Below are positions 10,893 through 22,287 of a stretch of 64,000 nt of DNA, piece by piece (the stretch's first letter is position 1; each line of letters starts with the position of its first letter). The position numbers were made by a program, and so were the translations under genes. The notes under the pieces were generated by a model. It was not told where the DNA came from, made no database searches, and worked only from the letters and a program-made list of their open reading frames with translations. Source of the DNA: Neostapfia colusana (taxonomy: Eukaryota; Streptophyta; Magnoliopsida; Poales; Poaceae); assembly GCA_030760725.1 (NCBI GenBank), contig JASWHV010000016.1, forward strand, positions 16,731,084-16,795,083, in the 5' to 3' direction.

Positions 10893-13800
10893 TGAGACGG
10901 ACCACAGGACCTCGTCGGGTGGTGCCGTGTTATGCGGCACCCAACAGCACACGGGTCGATAAACACACATCATATTACATAAATAGTTTGCGGAAGCGTA
11001 CAAGATTGTTTTACAAATAAGTATATCAGAGTAAACTACAGCGGAAGACTATCACTCTCACGGCTCATAGTTAAACTAGCAACAAAGAAACAGTCCAGCC
11101 CGCGGACGTTTCTTACTAGCAACACGAAGATCAATCTGCAGCGGCGAGGATGCTCTTTGAGTAAGCACTCGGAGGTTCCCGAGTCTCATCGGCATCCCTT
11201 CTCATAAGCATGAAGTCATTTACCTGCAAAACAACTCGGATAGCATCCGTGAGCATAACGCTCGCAAGACTTAACCGTCACCCTAAACATGAAACTCTAA
11301 GTGAGGTTATGAGCCTAACATAGGATGGCATAAGCATAATTAAACTTGCCTAAAAGTGAATCCTTACTTTCAGTATTAATTGCAGTATTTTAAGTAACCC
11401 TGGGCACGCCACATCGGGAGTCCACAATCAAACAAGAAACGCTTTCCCCCGATGTAAATTTCTCATGGCATAAAAGAATCGAGTTTGCACTAGCCTATTC
11501 ATCCAGATCCAATACAAAGGTAGGATAATACTTCACATCAAAATGATTAGTTCCTTTCTCATGCAAGTTCTTACTACGTCACGACTGTGAGAACAAGTAT
11601 GCTCGGTCCATCCCGCGAGCGACGGTGATTCGAATCAATAACACCCGGACTACACGACACGTACGCCCGTACTCGACGTTGCCTACAACAACCATCACTG
11701 ACGTCGTACGTGGCAGACTTTCCCCCGTTTCACCCCCGCTGAATCAATCAAGTCGCCCCGTACAGTAGTTACTCTCATGGTGCACCTTCCGACGTGAAAT
11801 GTCATGAGAATATTCCCCACATACTGCACACCGGCCGTCCGCCTAAGGCGACCCGAAAAGTCCCAACGATAGCTTACCGAGGTACATCGGTTTACTGGGT
11901 GCCATATAGCCAGCATGAGTCTGGTACACAACTCAAACTTGTTCAACAGAGCCGCATACAAATCGGTCCTTGACCAACACGGATAGGTCTACAGCACCCA
12001 AGCCCCTATGTCCTGTTGCTCCTACAACCTTCCGGTCTCAACTTTAACTTGCTAATTCAATTACAAACCAATCCCGTATGCCCCTGTTGTTCCTAAATCT
12101 GCGAGTAGCATCTCACCACTCGACTTCTACCGAACCGTACTTAAGCATGGCAGTTCTACATGGTGAAAGACACCTACCCAATACTCCATGGGTCATTTGG
12201 TTATGTAAGAGGAGTATCAATCACTAGACCTAATGCACAGTTCAATTCTTAACCGAAAGTGAATACAAAATAAGAACTTAACAGCTGTTAAATGCAAACC
12301 GGAGCTTGCCTGTTTTGCAGGGTAGTCGTATATAACCAGTTAGTGTCCTTGCAGATCCACCATTGACTCTCCGGAGCTTGATCCACTTCGATGAATCACT
12401 CCTTTGAGTCCCCTTCGTTGTGGTTCCTATTGAGATGCATATGCACATATTTTATGGAATGTAATGGAAAGAAGTTATAGAATTAATTTCTTAGGACAGA
12501 GGTTGTGTGGAAAAGCCAAGCATGGCTTAGTTTGCCTCTGTTGTGCAAGGAACAGAAATAAACTAAATTGACCTTAAGGCCTTAGCTATACACTAACCCT
12601 TTTCTCTAATGAACATAATAGATAAGCTGAAAAGCTTTGAGTGTAACTGAAGAACAAGAACTCCAATGGCCTCAACACTTATACAGCAGGTTCTATACTA
12701 CCTAAGGATTTAGCTTGCCAAATTGCAGCTAATGTGGAGTCACATTGTGTCCCCCATAATTCTCACAACATCTCTTATATATTTTTCCCTTATACATAAG
12801 TATGGAGAATAAGAACAGGGAGTTCAAGGACTCATCTTGGGCTGATAATTTACATGTGAGTTCTCGATCACATGAGAGTAATCTGGTCCAAAATTCAGCC
12901 CTTTTATTTGAGTAGTTCTCCCAGAACAATTCTTTAAGCATTTGTACTCAAAAGAATTAATTCTGTAGTAATGTGCATTTTCATGCCCAATTAAGTGAAC
13001 TACAATTCCAAGTATGTCTCAGAGAGCTTGCCTAAATTTTCCTATGATTTTTGGAGCTATGGATTGCTCAGAACAACACAGTAGTTTGCATTTAGCAAAT
13101 TCCTACTCAAATGATCTTCAAATGAGCTGAAAATTTTCTAGTATGTCAACAATATGCTAAAGAATATTCTGGCAAAATTTTGGGATTTTTGGATAACCCA
13201 AACTCCCTCAATAATTCATAACCGAAAGTGAATACAAAATAAGAATTTAACAGCTGTTAAATGCAAACCGGAGCTTGCCTGTTTTGCAGGGTAGTCGTAT
13301 ATAACCAGTTAGTGTCCTTGCAGATCCACCCTTGACTCTCCGGAGCTTGATCCACTTCGATGAATCACTCCTTTGAGTCCCCTTCGTTGTGGTTCCTATT
13401 GAGATGCATATGCACATATTTTATGAAATGTAATGGAAAGAAGTTATGGAATTGATTTCTTAGGACAGAGGTTGTGTGGAAAATCCAAGCATGGCTTGGT
13501 TTGCCTCTGTTGTGCAAGGAACAGAAATAAACTAAATTGACCTTAAGGCCTTAGCTATACACTAACCATTTTCTCTAATGAACATAATAGATAAGCTGAA
13601 AAGCTTTGTATGTAACTGAAGAACGAGAAATCCAATGGCCTCAACACTTTTACAGCAGGTTCTATACTACCTAAGGATTTAGCTTGCCAAATTGCAGCTA
13701 ATGTGGAGTCACATTGTGTCCCCCATAATTCTCACAACGTCTCTTATGTATTTTTCCCTTAGACATAAGTATGGAGAATAATAACAGGGAGTTCAAAGAC

Positions 13801-16166
13801 TCATCTTGGGCTGATAATTTACATGTGAGTTCTCGATCACATGAGAGTAATCTGGTCCAAAATTCAGCCCTTTTACTTGAGTAGTTCTCCCAGAACAATT
13901 CTTTAAGCATTTGTACTCAAAAGAATTAATTCTGTAGTAATGTGCATTTTCATGCCCAATTAAGTGAACTACAATTCCAAGTATGTCTCAGAGAGCTTGC
14001 CTAAAGTTTCCTATGATTTTTGGAGCTATGGATTGCTCAGAACAAATTTTAGAAGCGGGAAACATTTCTGAAAATGTTTCTGGACTCTTTTGAACACAGT
14101 AGTTTGCATTTAGCACATTTCTACACAAATGATCTTAAAATGAGCTGAAAATTTTTTAGTATGTCAACAATATGCTAAAAAATATTCTGGAAAAATTTGG
14201 GGATTTTTGGATAACCCAAACCCCCTCAATAATTCTTTTTCAGAAAAACTTCAAAGAATTTTCCAGAATATAATATTGACTTTCATACAAATCTGAGTTC
14301 ATATTTGGATAGAACTCAGAGAGATGAATCCAACCCAATTGGAATCACTCAAATTGGAGTTTTCCACAGGGAGATATGAATTTCTAAAGATTGAGCTAAG
14401 TCTGGAATTATTTTCCTATTGAAAATCCGGCTGGACCCACTGTTTTGAATTCCAGCTAATAGAAACGAAGCCACACCGGGCCACAGCGCCTCTGCGTGCC
14501 AACACACGGGATCCCAGCCATACCCGATCCTAGGTTTAAATTCTCTGCTGCTGATAGACGGGGCCCAACGCTTCGTCTTCTTCCTCTGGCTCCTCGCTCG
14601 CGCCCGCGCGCTCCCCCTCGCCGGAGTAACTGGACTCTCGCCGGACCGGTCTTCCTGGCCACCGCCGGAGCTACAACTCGCCGCCAGGGGGTTTAGGGCC
14701 TCGAGGAACATGGCTGTGGGGTTTGCTAGGGCCGCCGACGACCGGAACATGGCCGGCGACGTGTAACTGTCTCTGTGGTAGTTCGGCAGCGTCGCCCGAG
14801 GTCTCCAGCCCTCAAAAACTTGTGCCGACGAGCCCTACCGCGCCAGCGTACCTCTAGGAAGATCGACACGACCTCAAACTAGCTCGGAAATGGCTGGAAC
14901 TAGGTTGTCATCGTGTGACCGAACGGGTCCGCCATGAACACCTCTAGTCGAGCTCGAATTCCGTCGTGCTGAGGCGTTTTCATGCGCTGGATCCTAAAAA
15001 AGAAATGACCGCCGGCTAATCCAGCGTCTATGTGCCAAATTTGATGACTTAAGGAGGATCAGAGGGCAAGAATTTGAAAGAATCATACCGGAAGCTCGGA
15101 ATGAGGTCGTCGGAACAAAACCTCAAAATTCGCCGCCGATAGCTTGTGGCACAGCCTGAGCTTGGGCTGAGAGCAGCACCGCACCCGTGCGCGTCTGTAG
15201 ATGTGATCGCTCGGCCGTGAAACCTGCTGTGGAGGGCTGTCCACGAGCGCCCGATCACTTTCTCGGATTAGGTCGCCGCGGCAGCGGTCGTTCTCGGGCA
15301 CCGGAGGCCGCAACTCACTTGCTCGTGGGTCAGGGAGGTGGAGGTTGATCTCGTGGGAGTGTTTAGCAGCTCGGAGGAGGATGAGGTGCTGTGGTTTTGC
15401 CGTTCCTTCGATCGGACCGAGAGCGGAGGGGAGGAGCTCGGTGTTCTCGCGAGAGAGGAAGGCAACTGCGCTTTACTTCGGCCAGGGGCCACGTGATCAC
15501 GTTGAAGACGCGGTCAGGACCGCCCTCGGGGCGTCAACGCGTGGAGATCGGCAGCAGGAGCTGGCGCGGCAAGCTCCTCTGTGGCGCTCGCGAGCTGCTC
15601 GGGAAAATCTCCCACTGAGGCTAAGACTTAGGGTGCAAGGCTCCTCCTTTAGCTCTATGACATGTGGGTCCCACTCCACATTTCCTCCCCAAATATCTTC
15701 TCAAGCTGATCCTCTTAATTCCCACAATTCTGAGTTTTAAAATGTGGGTTAGAATTTGAATCCTTCCAATTCAGTTTGAATTTGCTTGCCAAATTTGAAT
15801 TTGGTTGAAGTTTGCAAATTCTTCTCTTTAACTCTCTTTTGAGCCTACCCTACAAATAGAAAGTTGGTGATCAAACTCCTCCCTATACTTCCAACTATAT
15901 GGCTGCATTTTTAATCAAAGTCCTCGGCCATCCCATGTGTGAACTTTGACTTTCAAAACTGAATTTTAAACTTACATGTAAAAAGGTATTTAACTCCTTA
16001 TTGGTTCAACACTTTTAAATAAAAAGGTGAACCTCATGTTGGATGTTCATCCATGTATTACCTTGCATGAAGAAAAAGTTTTAACAAGTCCCATTTTTCA
16101 TGTCTTTGCCACATATATGAACTCAAACCTTGGTTTTTATTCATACTTATTTTTGGAACTTTTACA
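10893..16166 (-). repeat. Element A, 5' LTR (5274 bp, with internal duplication)
   Basis: Begins TGAGACGG and ends CTTTTACA like the left LTR. It is ~970 bp longer because a segment is tandemly repeated (12251-14234). Outside this, differences from the 3' LTR are scattered single bases and short indels, a few per hundred by eye, which fits a fairly recent insertion. Confidence 0.92.
12251..14234. repeat. Tandem duplication inside the 5' LTR of A
   Basis: Unit 1 (12251-13219) and unit 2 (13220 to about 14234) both start AACCGAAAGTGAATACA and run to the CTCAATAATTC sequence. The same segment is single in the other LTR (about 1860-2873). Unit 1 also lacks ~46 bp present in unit 2, near 13073; both edges of the gap carry GAACA, suggesting deletion between short direct repeats. 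Confidence 0.88.
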
Positions 16167-16171
16167 GTACC
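16167..16171. other. Target-site duplication of element A, right copy (GTACC)
   Basis: Exact repeat of 498-502, directly after the CA end of the right LTR. Confidence 0.93.
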
Positions 16172-17052
16172 TCTCGCACAAACGTCCTCGTGAACGTGTC
16201 CTCAGCCGGCGAGTCCACGCCGTGAACTAGCACGTCAGTCTCCCGTGTCTCTGGTCTCCGCGCTCGTGCCATGATCCCAGCCGTGTATATCGCGCTCGCC
16301 ACCGGCGCGTTCACCATGACCAGGTCCCACTCCGTCTCGTAGAACGCGGCCGGCAGACTGCGCGGCGCCAGCTTGCACGGTGAGCGCTCTAGGTGCTCCG
16401 GCGACAGAGGTTTCGCCGGGGAAGACACAGTAGCGGAAGTGTAGTCCGGCGAGTCACGGAGGGCGAGGAGCTCGTCAGCACCGTCGTTGGTGAGTGCCGT
16501 GGCGTGCACTTGGTAGGCGACGTGGTGGGCCTCGAGGTCGAGACCGGCAGGGCGCGCCACGCGGACAGAGGCGATCCGGTGGGCGTCCGCATCGAGGAAG
16601 AGCGTGCGGCCGCCATGGTTGAGCGCCGCCTAGAGCGTGCTGTCGGAACCTAGACCGAACACGAGCTGGTTGCACGGCGCGCGCCGCGCCAGCACCCGAG
16701 CGGCGGCGCCAGCTTCTGTCTCCGTCTGCCGCGGCGTTTCCTTCGACGTCACGTAGTGGACCAGCGCCTCCGCCACGGCGGCTGGCACCCTCGCGCACCC
16801 GCCCCGCTGCTGATAGTCGTCGACGGCGACCACCGCCGGCATGGAGGCTCCGGACGAGCCTGCTGCACTGGCGCCGCCACGCACCACGGCGGAGTGGAGG
16901 GCGCGGAGGGTCACGAGGAGGAGGTAGGCGGAGCAAGCGGCGGTGCCTAGTAGGAGGACGCCGCGCGGGGTGACGTGCTGCTTGACCTTCGCGTTCACGG
17001 AGACGAGGTGGCTCTTGAGCATGGCCTTCCGAGCGTGCAAGGCACTCGTCAT
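16167..17052 (-). pseudogene. DUF579 (GXM / IRX15-like) gene, N-terminal and central part
   Basis: The family acts in the Golgi on secondary-wall xylan or related glycans; GXM members O-methylate glucuronic acid with S-adenosylmethionine. Start ATG at 17052. Residues ~25-50 form one hydrophobic segment (GVLLLGTAACSAYLLLVTL) after a basic N-terminus, as expected of a Golgi type II protein. Family blocks follow: ALVHYVTSKETPRQT, RAPCNQLVFGLGSDS (SAM-binding region), AALNHGGRTLFL, LEAHHVAY, YETEWDLVMVNAP and AIYTAGIMARARR. The TPRQT and VFGLG forms look nearer GXM than IRX15. Lesions: TAG stop at 16630-16632 in the place of a conserved Trp; loss of about a dozen residues after VNAP (near 16300); frameshift near 16176-16182; then element A. 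The tail of the gene is at 321-502. A possible TATATAG lies on the minus strand at 17408-17402. Confidence 0.85.
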
Positions 17053-17814
17053 GGTGCACTCCACAAACTAGCTTGCCTGCGCGCGCGTGCGCTTCTTTTG
17101 AGAGCTGAAGTAGTATTGATGCCTCTGTGCTGGCAATGGTTTGGTCTGGACATTGCTGATGCTTCAAGCGGCGGCAAAGACACCGTGCAGCAGAGGAAGT
17201 ACGTGATGAGGTGGGTGACGAGGACTTGGAACCTAATGTTTGGTGAGTGTTAGATCAGATTTTGTAGCAGTTAGTTGAAAATTAATAATGATTGTACGTA
17301 GCAACAATCGTTTTCTCGTTTCAGAAAGGAAACGGTGTCCCATAGAGCAAAGCGCGGCCCGGTGCATGTACGTTCTACTTGCACAGGTTCTTTTTTGCAT
17401 TCTATATAAGAGATTGCTTTCAAACTGACTCGAATCTATGATCTCATATTCACAAGGCAACATATTTATTGTTGCGCTAAGACCCCCTTCCTCAGAAAGC
17501 AAAGAAGCAAGAAAGCAAGAGATGCACTGTATATTAATGGGGACATAATACTTCTATTGCTTCGAACACCTCTTTCTACCTGTTTCATAAATTTTAAGAT
17601 GCATTCAAATCACTATCTTAAAAATGATTTATAGTGACCGCTTAACTGCCTGCCCTTAGAAATTCATTTAGACTTTAGTATGTGAAATCATATCTTTGGT
17701 ATGAGCAAACTAGGAGATATAGATAAGTTTTTACTATGTGAAATCATGACTAAAATGACATTAATCTTTAAAAAGCAGTGATTGCCAAATTCAAGAATTT
17801 ATTGGCTCCAAAGT
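17053..17814. other. Upstream region of the DUF579 relic, no gene seen
   Basis: About 760 bp between the start of the broken gene and the 3' end of the LINE. It should hold the old promoter of the gene. A TATATAG-like box is readable on the minus strand at 17408-17402, about 350 bp from the ATG. A short AT-rich stretch follows. I see no coding sequence, tRNA or clear terminal inverted repeats. Confidence 0.45.
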
Positions 17815-20800
17815 CCCGGTGGACCATCTTATATTAATAAGTAGAGAGAAAAATTTACATCGACAGTTACATCAGCACCAGACAAAGTACTCATGCCTTA
17901 AAAAACATGTGGCTCCATGGAGACATGATTCACAACCGCCAGCACCCACAACTTAATTGTATCCCTAACTTCCACGGACAGTTGATCCACCGTCATTTCC
18001 TTTCCCTCAAAGACCCTCCGATTCCTTTCGCACCAAAGGATCCAACATAAAAGTATAGTCATTGTTCTTTCCTTCTTTTCGGAATCGCTTCTTCCGCTTG
18101 TTGTCAGTGCAAACAACCAACAGTGGGTGTATGTTGATACAGGCCAGTGAGTCAGGTGTAGCCGTGGCATGTTCATCCGTTCTCCACACCATGCCCAGAG
18201 CCGCACTTTGAACGGGCATCCACTGAAAAAATGGAGTGCAGTCTCTAGATTTCTGCAGCATAGTGGACAAAAGCATTGATCTGGCCAACCTCTATTTTAC
18301 AACCGCGATGCAGTCCACAGTCGATTCTGTGCTAACAGTCAGACAAAGAACTTACACTTAGGAGGAGCCCGTACTTTCCAGATTTTTCCCACATACCCGG
18401 ATCGATGACTGCCTTGAAACTGAATATTATAAGCTGATTTTGCGGAGTATTGCCCATTTCTTGACTTCTTCCACTCAATCACATCATGCAGGCCTGCATC
18501 TTCAGATAATCTCAGGTCTTGTATTGCTGTCCGTAACTGAACACACTCCTCCAGCAGTGGTACAGTAAGATCAACCTTGATGTCCCTCAACCAATTGTTG
18601 TTTGTGATGGCACCCAACACCGTCCTGTTTTTCTTAGCACTGTTAAGAAAGATAGCCAGAAACTGGGTTGCTGGAGCTATTCCTTGAGGCCAGCTCAAGG
18701 TCTAGAATTTTGCCGTAACGCCGTTACGAACCATTACCCTTGTTTCCGCTGCAAAGATAAGCTCATCCGTGCTATCCAGGGGTAGCTCCATCCCATGCCA
18801 TGGTCTGTCCGAGGCTCGCCATTGCCACCACAGCTATCGAAGCCTCAAGGCGCGACCAAACCGATCAAGATCACTGATGCCTAGCCCGCCGGGGTCCAGC
18901 GGCCGACACACTCCATCCCAACTGACCTTGCAGAACCCACCGTGCAGGTCCTTTGCTCCCGTGCAGAGGAAGCGGCGTCGAGCTTTATCAATGGCTGTTA
19001 GAAATTGCTTCGGGAGCTTTAAAGCTGTCACCGAATACACGGGTAGTGAGCTGAGAACTGTGCGAACCAATTCCTTTCGGCCAGCGATGGTTAATAGGCA
19101 ACTTTGCCATCCCGCAAGTCTAGATTGAACTCTGTCAATGATGTGTTGCAAGTGGTTTATTTTCAGCCTCCCCGTAGTCACCGGCAGTCCAAGGTACCTG
19201 ATCAGAAGCCCTGTCCTCCGCCCGTCGAAACACTGCAGCACAACATCAAGATCGATATCTTCACACTGAATGGCAGTGACGGTGCTTTTGCTGGTATTAA
19301 CACACAGTCCAGTCGCTTCTCCAAAGAGTTGCATCAACCTCATCACCATGTGCACATCCTGAGCCGTCGGGTTAACAAAGAGCACCACATCATCCGCATA
19401 TAAGGACATGCGGAAGCGAGCAGCACGCCCTGGTAACGGAGATAACAGACCCTCCGCTGTGGCTGTAAGAAATAGTCGATGTAGGACGTCAAATGCCAAT
19501 ATGAAGAGGTACGGAGAGATGGGGTCACCTGCCGTAGCCTGCGCCGGTGCTTGATCCACGGGCCAGTATTACCATTTAGCCGAACAGCTGAAGAATAGGA
19601 AGACCATAACAAAGCCAGCCAGTTGATCCATCGTGTCAGAAAACCTCGTTGTTTCAACATCTCTATGATGAATTCCCAGGATATGGAGTCGAAGGCCTTT
19701 GATATGTCGAGTTTGAACATTAGGACGGGTTGTTTACGTTGATGATAGTAAGGGGCCAAGTTCCATACATAAAGAAAATTGTCGTGGATGCAACGCCCTT
19801 TGATGAACGCACTTTGTGCAGACGAGATCAGCTGGCTCAGGTGTGGTTGCAGTCACATAGCCAGAACCTTAGACACCATTTTTCTAAAGGAGTGAATAAG
19901 ACTGATGGGGCGGAAATCGTTTGGTGATACAGCTCCTTCTGCTTTTGGTAGCCATGTGATGGTGGCGTTGTTCAGTTGAAATAGAGGGCCGGTCCTGAGC
20001 TCATAGATGCAACAGAAGGCTGCCACCACTTCCGAATGAATAGTGTTCCAACAATTCCGATAAAACTCTCCTGTAAATCCGTCGGGACCCGGGGCCTTGT
20101 CAGGTGGGAGTTCCTTCACGGCGTTCCAAATTTCCTTAGTGGAGAAACCCGAGTCAAGGCCCGGATGTTGTAGCTTAGGTAACGCAAGTGCAGTCCAATT
20201 TAGAGTCACAGACCGACGAACTTTGGTGCCCAAGATGTTCTGAAAATGCTGCGACATAATTTCTTCCATTTTGTCATGGTCCCATGTCAGATTTCCAGAA
20301 GCCTCTTGGAGCCTTGGTATATATAACTTCCAGGATCGAGCACTTGCCTTGGCATGGAAAAACTTTGTACATGCGTCGCCAGCCTTGATCCAAGTAACGC
20401 GGGAGGCCTGGCGACGACGAGACCGCTCGACCGCTGCAAGGCCTAACACACGATGTTTCAGATCAGTTCTCAGTGTTCGTTCTACATGTGTAAGATCTCG
20501 TGTATCCTGTGCCATGTCCAATCTGAAGATTATTTCGTTTCCCATGGCAAGTTGGGGCCTGGCTTTGGCGAACAGGCCTCTACTCCATGCACACAAACCT
20601 TTTGCCGTTGCTGTCATTTTTTTCTGAAGGTTGAGCAGCGGTGACAGGTTACCATGGTTCGGGTTTTTCCATGCTGTCTTCACCACGTCTTGGAAGCCCG
20701 GTGTTCTGACCCAATGTGATTCAAATCTGAATTTTTCCCTGCGTCTTGGCCGAGTTTGGTGACAGAGCATCAATGGGCAATGATCCGATACCGATGAAGA

Positions 20801-21660
20801 TAAGGATTGAAGTCCATACCGCGAGTGTGCACCATCCCAGGCTTCATTGCAGAATACTCTGTCAAGACGGACCAACGTCGGTGTGGCTCGCTCATTACTC
20901 CAGGTAAACCGACGATTTTGAAGAGCAAACTCCATCAATTCACAGGTGTCCAGGGCCCGTCTGAACTTTCCCATCATTTGGCGATTTAAGTTAAGGTTGT
21001 TCTTGTCACACGCTTCATATATCAAGTTGAAATCTCTGAGGCAGAGCCAAGCAGAGTGATCCGGTGGTTTAAGTGAGATGAGTTAATCGAGGAAGTTCTC
21101 TTTCTCTTCATCATTTGTAGGATCATAAACTGTGGTGAGCTGAAAGGAGAGGCTCGTACCTCTGAGCTCCACAGTGAGGGTCAGTGAGTAATTCCCACGC
21201 ACTGGGCTGCTGAAAGTGACCAAATCAGAGTCGGCTGCCACTAGAATTCCACCACGAGTGCCATTCGCTGGCAGACACCCCATTAGGTCCAAGCGCTGCC
21301 CAACAATCTCCATCTGTGTAGGGAAGGTGACGGTGGCCAATTTAGTCTCTTGCAAACACACAATTGTTGTAGAGGCTGACTGAATCATATTGGCAACCGC
21401 TGCTCGACGAGCCGCCAAATCGAGATCCCGGACATTCCAACAGAGAAAATTCAACTGGGTACTACTCATTGGGGAGACGAAACATACAACAAGGATGAAT
21501 ATGCTCCAGCTTGTAGAGACGACATTGACTAGTATCCAACACACAGCTACAAAGTAGACAGGGTTTATCACACAGACGAGCCAAGATCGGACTACAACTG
21601 ACCACACAACGACAACCTGGGACAACTCCTACTAATGATGGATGAGGGATACTGATGACC
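17815..21660 (-). mobile_element. L1-type LINE (non-LTR retrotransposon), 5'-truncated and decayed
   Basis: The minus strand carries endonuclease, reverse transcriptase and a C-terminal zinc-finger-like region in the order of an L1 ORF2, with no LTRs. There is almost no room for ORF1 upstream (about 200 bp before the ORF2 start), so the copy is 5'-truncated or ORF1 is lost. The 3' end is approximate: reading the minus strand, the sequence runs through TTATTAATATAAG near 17840-17830, a typical end for grass L1s, but the expected poly(A) tail is not seen. I could not identify target-site duplications. Confidence 0.85.
17898..21469 (-). pseudogene. LINE ORF2: endonuclease, reverse transcriptase, zf-RVT tail
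   Basis: Starts MSSTQLNFLCWNVRDLD, the N-terminus of the APE-type endonuclease that nicks the target, with CLQETK as the Glu-containing catalytic block. RT follows: DKAPGPDGFTGEFY, NDFRPISLI, LDISKAFDSISW and the catalytic LYADDVVLFV at about 19400. The tail has the RVT-type zinc-finger region (KSRNGQYSAKSAYN, KIWKVRAPPKCKFFVW, ending around WCERNRRVFEG). Most of it is in one frame, broken by stops near 21083, 19853, 18834 and 18700 and by a frameshift near 19560, just before GDPISPYLFIL. The ORF is dead. Confidence 0.88.
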
Positions 21661-21839
21661 ACTAGAGTGAAGACATCTGTAAGGGTCCAAGTTTTTCACT
21701 TGCTAAAATTGTTCATCAACCCACACACCTCAGCTCATTTGTGATAATTACATGAACACATGTGAAGAGCAAGTAACCACCATCAATAGATAATTAGAAG
21801 ATGGACTCAGAAAATGCAAAAGTGGTATTTCCCACATGC

Positions 21840-21844
21840 ATCAC
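21840..21844. other. Target-site duplication of element C, left copy (ATCAC)
   Basis: ATCAC lies directly before the TGTTGG end of the C LTR and again at 28956-28960 after its CTACA end. It is an exact 5-bp duplication. Confidence 0.92.
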
Positions 21845-22273
21845 TGTTGGTGATATACCCAAGAGGCAATCATAACAATTCGGATAAAGCCCTGATGGAT
21901 ATTTGATCCATATGAAATTAGGGTACTAATGGGCCTGTGACCTAAAAGCCCATTAGCGCGCCTATAAATATGAGGGGTAGGGTTAGGGACAGAGGGCTCC
22001 ACCAGATAGCAGTCCCAGCCGCCGCCCCTCACAGGTCAGCCGCCGAAACCCCTGCCGCGTGCACGGTGCTAGCACACCGACGCACGGCGTTCCTCCCTGT
22101 ACGTGTGGACTCCGTGGAGGCGCTGCTGTTACTGCTGCGCTGATCGGCTACGACGCGCATCTACTATCCGCTGCGTTGCGCGTCTAGTGGTAACGATCCA
22201 TGACCTTCTTACTCGCATGTTTCCTGGGTGATACGGTCGAATTGCTAGAGTAGTGCATCCCTATTTCCCTACA
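21845..22273 (+). repeat. Element C 5' LTR (429 bp)
   Basis: TGTTGG...CTACA. Identical in length to 28527-28955, with 8 base differences by eye. It contains a TATA box and a GC-rich downstream part, probably R-U5. Confidence 0.94.
21963..21970 (+). promoter_or_regulatory. TATA box in the LTR of C
   Basis: TATAAATA sits 119 bp into the LTR, preceded by GC-rich sequence and followed by a purine-rich start region. It is conserved in the 3' LTR at 28645-28652. It is the likely core promoter for the element RNA. Confidence 0.7.
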
Positions 22274-22274
22274 G

Positions 22275-22287
22275 TGGTACCAGAGCC
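22275..22287 (+). other. Primer-binding site of element C
   Basis: TGGTACCAGAGCC begins one base after the LTR. It is the initiator-Met tRNA complement with one change (TGGTACC for TGGTATC). Confidence 0.8.

Larger units (their letters stand above)
503..16166 (-). mobile_element. Element A: Tekay/Del-type Ty3/gypsy chromovirus LTR retrotransposon
   Basis: A complete element with two long LTRs beginning TG and ending CA, the 5-bp duplication GTACC, a primer-binding site for initiator-methionine tRNA, a polypurine tract and one gag-pol reading frame. Domain order on the minus strand is Gag, zinc knuckle, protease, RT, RNase H, integrase, chromodomain, which defines Ty3/gypsy chromoviruses. The long LTRs and long leader fit the Tekay/Del group. 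The polyprotein is interrupted only by an in-frame stop (7554-7556) and a frameshift (run of A at 5831-5835), plus two damaging substitutions (Gag zinc knuckle and integrase). The copy is therefore fairly young but unlikely to be autonomous. It disrupts a DUF579 gene. Confidence 0.93.

Noticed and set aside
16475..17167. 230-codon Arg/Pro-rich frame over the DUF579 relic
   Set aside because: It is an overlapping alternative frame of the GC-rich gene; composition is the product of the other frame, and the DUF579 motifs are in the frame starting at 17052.
17500..17814. Possible MITE in the AT-rich spacer before the LINE
   Set aside because: I could not find terminal inverted repeats or a target duplication.
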